Source of the DNA: Acidobacteriota bacterium
GTDB taxonomy: Bacteria > Acidobacteriota > Vicinamibacteria > Vicinamibacterales > JAFNAJ01
Length of the DNA: 5,098 bases
Assembly: GCA_017860085.1 (NCBI GenBank)
Contig: JAFNAJ010000234.1
Coordinates: forward strand, 1-5,098
Reading direction: 5' to 3'
The translations under genes and the position numbers were made by a program. How positions within the stretch are numbered: position 1 is the stretch's first letter; each line of letters begins with the position of its first letter. The notes under the pieces are model-generated. The model had not been told where the DNA came from. It was given only the letters and a program-made list of their open reading frames with translations, and made no database searches. This document shows, piece by piece, positions 1 through 5,098 of this stretch.

Positions 1-106
1 CCGGGTCATCGACGCCCGGAGATGGTTCCATGTACCATAGCCGGCTGATGTCGCCCATGTGCGGCGCGACGTCGGGCGGGAAGACCCCAGACGGAAACGA
101 GGACGC
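1..106. other. Left-edge region upstream of korA; no complete gene
   Basis: No complete gene is visible. On the plus strand one frame has a stop at 38-40 and another at 46-48. The third is open from the left edge to a TGA at 111-113, overlapping the first codons of korA. Translated, that frame gives a Gly/Ser/Pro-rich tail with three Met and two Cys codons that I do not recognise, so it could be the end of an upstream gene or chance. On the minus strand an ATG at 58-56 opens a frame that stays open to the edge (19 codons), but I see no purine-rich ribosome binding site ahead of it. A short inverted repeat (ATGGT at 22-26, ACCAT at 34-38) lies here. No convincing -35/-10 promoter pair can be read. 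Confidence 0.35.
99..103 (+). promoter_or_regulatory. Ribosome binding site candidate for korA
   Basis: GAGGA sits only three bases before the ATG at 107. The spacing is shorter than usual, but it is the only purine-rich Shine-Dalgarno-like sequence near that start; a weaker GGAAA at 93-97 lies nine bases ahead of it. It supports the ATG at 107 over an in-frame GTG at 59, which would add 16 Arg-rich residues not expected before the conserved N-terminal strand of this family. Confidence 0.5.
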
Positions 107-1900
107 ATGTTGACCGACCTCACGATTGGTATGGCGGGTTCTGGCGGAGACGGCATCGTCTCGGCCGGCGATTCGCTGATGACGGCGCTGGCGCTCGAGG
201 GCTACTACGCCATGCTCACCAAGAGCTTTGGACCGCAGATCCGCGGTGGCGAGTCCTCGTTCAAGCTGCGCCTCTCCACGGGGCACGTCTTGAATCCCGG
301 CGGGCGCCTCGACGTGGCCGTGGCGCTCAACTGGGAGGACTTCCTCCGGTTTGGCGCCGAGCTGCCGGTTGGGGGGCACACGACGGTGATCTATGACCAG
401 GTCACGAAGGTCGCTCCCGACGATATCCCGTTGCCAGGCGTGACCCCCGCGGAGGTGCTGGCCGTGCCCATCGAGGAGATGGCGAGGGAGACGGCGGGCA
501 CCGAGAAGGCCAAGAACACGGTGGTGCTCGGTCTCATGGCCGGCTGGCTCGGCCTGCCCGAGAACAGCATTCTGTCAGGCATTCGGAAGCGTTTCGGCAA
601 GAAGGGCGCCGAGATGATGGAGAAGAACGAGCGGGCGTTCGCGGTGGGGAAGGCCTACGCGTTGGCCCACCCGCTTCGCGAGCTGGGCAGGATTGCCCCG
701 CCCGCCGAAGGCGCAAGCCGGAAGCTCGTGACCGATGGCAACGAAATCTGCGGTGCGGCGGCAATCTTTGCCGGGTGCGATTTCTTCGCCGGCTATCCGA
801 TCACGCCTTCTTCGGAGATCATGCACTTCCTGAACCGGGAGATCTGGAAGTACGGCGGCGTGATGCTGCAGTGCGAGGACGAGATCGCCAGTGTCGGCGC
901 CTGCGTCGGAGCGTCGTTTGCCGGGAAGAAGGTGATGACCGCCACGTCGGGTCCGGGCATGTCGCTCAAGACCGAGATCCTCGGCCTGGCCAGCATCGCC
1001 GAGTTGCCGCTGGTCTGCGTCAACGTCCAGCGCGGCGGTCCGTCGACCGGGATTCCGACAAAGAGCGAGCAGTCGGACGTGTTCCAGGCGATTTTCTCGG
1101 CCCATGGAGACATCGTGCGCCCCGTGCTTGCGCCGGTCGACGTCGAGGACACGTTCGGGATCACGGTCGAGGCCTTCAACATCGCCGAGCATTACCAGAC
1201 GCCTGTCATCATCTTGTCGGACCAGGAAATCTCGCAGCGCAAGGAAGCCGTGGACCCCATCGATACGTCGGCGTTCAAGCTGGTGGAGCGGCGCCGTCCG
1301 ACCGACCGCGAGCTCGACCCTTACGTGCGGTTCCGCTTCACCGAGTCGGGGGTCAGCCCCATCAGCCACCCGGGCCTGAAGGGCGGCAACTACCTCGCGT
1401 CGGGCATCGAGCACACCGAGTCGGGCGCGCCCACGGCGAGTGGCGAGATCCACGCCAAGATGAACGACAAGCGGATTCGCAAGTTCGCGCCGCTGCACCG
1501 TCGTCGCGACCTGTTCGTGCACGACGGGCCTGAGGCATCGCCTGTGGCGCTCGTGGCCTGGGGAAGCGTGGCGGGGATCGTTCTGGAGGCCGCCCGCCTG
1601 GCGCGGGCTGAAGGCCTGAAGGTGAAGGCCCTCGTGCCGAAGTTGCTCTACCCGTTTGCCGAGGACGTCTACCAGGACTTCTTCGCGTCGGTGCGGCGTG
1701 GCCTGGTCGTCGAGCAGTCGCACCAGGGGCAGTTCTTCCGGGTCATGCGCATGTTCGTGGACGTGCCGAAGGGGGTCGAATCGCTGGCGCGCAGCGGCTC
1801 CAACCCGTTCCTGCCCGACGAGATCGTGGCGCGGGTGCGCGCCCTGTCACTGGCGCTGCAGGACGAGCATTCGCCGGTCCGACAGGTGTGCCAGGACTGA
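107..1900 (+). CDS. korA: 2-oxoglutarate:ferredoxin oxidoreductase, fused gamma-alpha subunit (KorA)
   Basis: This 597-residue protein is the gamma-alpha subunit of a thiamine diphosphate-dependent 2-oxoacid:ferredoxin oxidoreductase. With KorB it converts a 2-oxoacid, probably 2-oxoglutarate, plus CoA to acyl-CoA and CO2 and passes electrons to ferredoxin in the cytoplasm. The gamma domain (about 1-185) opens with the glycine-rich GSGGDG (11-16) and carries SFGPQIRGGES (40-50). The alpha domain starts near 205 and has GYPITPSSE (229-237), TSGPGMSL (280-287) and QRGGPSTGIPT (308-318), the pyrimidine-binding-domain signatures of the family. A transketolase-C-like domain follows, with WGS at 485-487. 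The size matches fused KorA proteins such as that of Mycobacterium tuberculosis. The start at 107 is chosen because the conserved beta strand LTIGMAGSGGDG begins three residues later; ATG at 131 would cut that strand. korB follows after 34 bp, surely in the same transcript. The 2-oxoglutarate preference is inferred from overall KorA resemblance; pyruvate or broad 2-oxoacid use cannot be excluded. Confidence 0.93.
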   Translation: MLTDLTIGMAGSGGDGIVSAGDSLMTALALEGYYAMLTKSFGPQIRGGESSFKLRLSTGHVLNPGGRLDVAVALNWEDFLRFGAELPVGGHTTVIYDQVTKVAPDDIPLPGVTPAEVLAVPIEEMARETAGTEKAKNTVVLGLMAGWLGLPENSILSGIRKRFGKKGAEMMEKNERAFAVGKAYALAHPLRELGRIAPPAEGASRKLVTDGNEICGAAAIFAGCDFFAGYPITPSSEIMHFLNREIWKYGGVMLQCEDEIASVGACVGASFAGKKVMTATSGPGMSLKTEILGLASIAELPLVCVNVQRGGPSTGIPTKSEQSDVFQAIFSAHGDIVRPVLAPVDVEDTFGITVEAFNIAEHYQTPVIILSDQEISQRKEAVDPIDTSAFKLVERRRPTDRELDPYVRFRFTESGVSPISHPGLKGGNYLASGIEHTESGAPTASGEIHAKMNDKRIRKFAPLHRRRDLFVHDGPEASPVALVAWGSVAGIVLEAARLARAEGLKVKALVPKLLYPFAEDVYQDFFASVRRGLVVEQSHQGQFFRVMRMFVDVPKGVESLARSGSNPFLPDEIVARVRALSLALQDEHSPVRQVCQD

Positions 1901-1921
1901 ACGACCGATCGGGGATGAGTG

Positions 1922-1926
1922 AAGGA
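1922..1926 (+). promoter_or_regulatory. Ribosome binding site of korB
   Basis: AAGGA lies eight bases before the ATG at 1935, a standard Shine-Dalgarno arrangement. It falls in the 34-bp korA-korB gap, so korB has its own initiation signal instead of depending on stop-start overlap. Confidence 0.75.
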
Positions 1927-1934
1927 CACCAGCG

Positions 1935-2813
1935 ATGACAACCAACGTTGAGGTATATCAGGCCAAGGACTACAAGAGCGAGCTCAAGCCGATCTGGTGC
2001 CCCGGCTGCGGCGACTTCGGCGTCGTCCAGGCGATCTATCGGGCCCTGGCGTCGGTGGGGCGCCCTCCGCACGAAATCGCGTTCGTGTCGGGAATCGGGT
2101 GTTCGAGCCGGATTCCGGGCTACACGACCGCGTACGGCTTCAACTCCGTCCACGGGCGCGCGCTGCCCATCGCGCAGGGCATCAAGCTGGCCAACCCCGA
2201 TCTGCTCGTGCTTGTCGCCGGCGGCGACGGCGACGGGTTTTCCATCGGTGGCGGCCACGTCGCTCACGCGATCCGCCGCAACCTCGACATGACCTACATC
2301 ATCATGGACAACCAGATCTACGGGTTGACCAAGGGCCAGCTCTCGCCAACTTCACCCCGGGGTCTCACGACGGCCTCGTCGAGTTACGGCAGCATGGAAG
2401 ACTCGGTGAACCCGCTGCTGTACGTCCTCGGATACGGCGCCCGGTTCGTGGCGCAGGGGACGCCGGCCGACATGGCGGGCCTGGCCGGCGTCATCGAGGA
2501 GGGCATCCGGTTCCCGGGCTTCGCCTTCATCAACGTGCAGTCGCCGTGCGTCACGTATGGGCAGGCCGACCAGCAGCTGAAGACGCAGAAGTCCAAGATG
2601 GTGACGCTCCAGTCGCTTGGTCACGACTCGGCCAGTCGCATCAAGGCCATGGAGCTTGCGCAGGAGTACGGCCACACGCTCTATACGGGCGTGTTCTATC
2701 GCGACCCGAATCCAGGCCCGACGCTCGACGACTTCGTGAGAGAGCGGCACACCGCCCTGAGCCAACGCGCCTTGCCACGCGCGAGCGTGCTGGACGTGTT
2801 CCAGCCCCACTGA
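1935..2813 (+). CDS. korB: 2-oxoglutarate:ferredoxin oxidoreductase, beta subunit (KorB)
   Basis: This 292-residue protein is the catalytic beta subunit that pairs with KorA; it holds thiamine diphosphate and one [4Fe-4S] cluster. Four cysteines match the known cluster ligands of two-subunit 2-oxoacid:ferredoxin oxidoreductases: Cys22 and Cys25 in WCPGCG, Cys56 in SGIGCSSR and Cys205 in NVQSPC. The 34-residue distance from the first to the third Cys fits the Sulfolobus enzyme as I recall its numbering. The thiamine diphosphate/Mg site is GGDGDG (96-101) followed by DNQIYGLTKGQ (125-135). About 290-300 residues is normal for prokaryotic beta subunits; mycobacterial KorB is longer. There is no ferredoxin-type CxxCxxC domain in either subunit, so electrons should leave through the single beta cluster to a separate ferredoxin encoded elsewhere. 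The start fits the site at 1922-1926 and the usual short lead before the WCPGCG motif. The gene ends 53 bp from the convergent topoisomerase gene. KorB over PorB is favoured by the partner's fused architecture, but specificity is not proven by sequence. Confidence 0.93.
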   Translation: MTTNVEVYQAKDYKSELKPIWCPGCGDFGVVQAIYRALASVGRPPHEIAFVSGIGCSSRIPGYTTAYGFNSVHGRALPIAQGIKLANPDLLVLVAGGDGDGFSIGGGHVAHAIRRNLDMTYIIMDNQIYGLTKGQLSPTSPRGLTTASSSYGSMEDSVNPLLYVLGYGARFVAQGTPADMAGLAGVIEEGIRFPGFAFINVQSPCVTYGQADQQLKTQKSKMVTLQSLGHDSASRIKAMELAQEYGHTLYTGVFYRDPNPGPTLDDFVRERHTALSQRALPRASVLDVFQPH

Positions 2814-2818
2814 CGCCC

Positions 2819-2836
2819 GGCCTTCCCCCCGAGGCC
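2819..2836. terminator. Small GC hairpin just after korB
   Basis: GGCCT (2819-2823) and AGGCC (2832-2836) can pair around an 8-base, C-rich loop, starting 5 bases after the korB stop. There is no T-run afterwards, so if it ends transcription it would not be a classical intrinsic terminator. The short stem could be chance in DNA this GC-rich. Confidence 0.3.
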
Positions 2837-2846
2837 CCGGCGCGGT

Positions 2847-2866
2847 TCGAGGCGGGCGGGGTCGCC

Positions 2867-2883
<17 letters not shown>
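2847..2883. terminator. Inverted repeat at the convergent korB/topoisomerase junction, possible two-way terminator
   Basis: TCGAGGCGG (2847-2855) is the exact reverse complement of CCGCCTCGA (2875-2883), giving 9-bp perfect arms. Inside the 19-base loop a smaller stem can form (GCG 2856-2858 with CGC 2863-2865; alternatively GGGCG 2854-2858 with CGCCC 2863-2867). The repeat covers the stop codon (2869-2867) and the last few codons of the minus-strand topoisomerase gene. Its place between two convergent genes fits a bidirectional terminator, but neither strand shows a T-tract after the stem. The structure is seen directly; the role is inference. Confidence 0.45.

Positions 2884-5098
<2,215 letters not shown>

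Noticed and set aside
59..61. GTG as the korA start
   Set aside because: It would add 16 Arg-rich residues before the family's conserved N-terminal strand, and there is a better-placed ATG at 107 with a purine-rich sequence before it.
775..1533. 252-codon plus-strand open frame overlapping korA in another frame
   Set aside because: The product is Arg-rich with no motifs and no independent start signal. The korA frame explains the region completely.
575..1723. 382-codon open frame on the minus strand inside korA
   Set aside because: It lies opposite a gene with unmistakable family motifs throughout. The product is Arg/His/Leu-rich with no recognisable domain, as expected for a shadow frame in GC-rich coding DNA.

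Overview
This is a GC-rich bacterial window in which nearly every base belongs to one of three large, conserved genes. Two run on the plus strand and one converges on them from the minus strand. Third codon positions are overwhelmingly G or C. The ParC-like topoisomerase subunit and the two-gene ferredoxin-dependent 2-oxoacid oxidoreductase look to me like those of a high-GC soil bacterium, with Acidobacteriota (for example the Vicinamibacteria) as my best guess. That placement is an impression from remembered protein style, not a search.

Plus strand, 107-2813: korA and korB form a compact two-gene operon with a 34-bp gap. They encode a 2-oxoglutarate:ferredoxin oxidoreductase-type enzyme. 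KorA is a natural fusion of the gamma domain (residues about 1-185) and the alpha domain (about 205-597). KorB is the thiamine diphosphate and [4Fe-4S] subunit, with all four expected cluster cysteines and the thiamine diphosphate motif. No ferredoxin-like delta subunit is encoded here. The predicted reaction is oxidative decarboxylation of a 2-oxoacid, most likely 2-oxoglutarate, to the acyl-CoA and CO2 with reduction of ferredoxin. It would also run in reverse if a low-potential ferredoxin is available. The first 106 bases hold no complete gene, although one reading frame stays open from the left edge into the first codons of korA.

Minus strand, 5098-2867: a type IIA topoisomerase subunit A whose first roughly 34 codons lie beyond the right edge. 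The DNA breakage-reunion core is complete from the DGLKP motif onward and includes the catalytic Arg-Tyr. It looks GyrA-like around the active site. The C-terminal domain is shorter than that of GyrA, lacks a canonical GyrA box in its first blade and resembles ParC, so I call it ParC-like. The quinolone-contact positions carry Ala and Glu.

The 53-bp convergent gap (2814-2866) contains GC-rich inverted repeats, the best being a 9-bp-arm repeat at 2847-2883 that spans the topoisomerase stop codon. These may end transcription from both sides. There is no sign of mobile elements, CRISPR, RNA genes or a defence system, and I do not see an undescribed system here. The points most worth checking are the mixed GyrA/ParC character of the topoisomerase, its quinolone-contact residues and the convergent inverted repeat.
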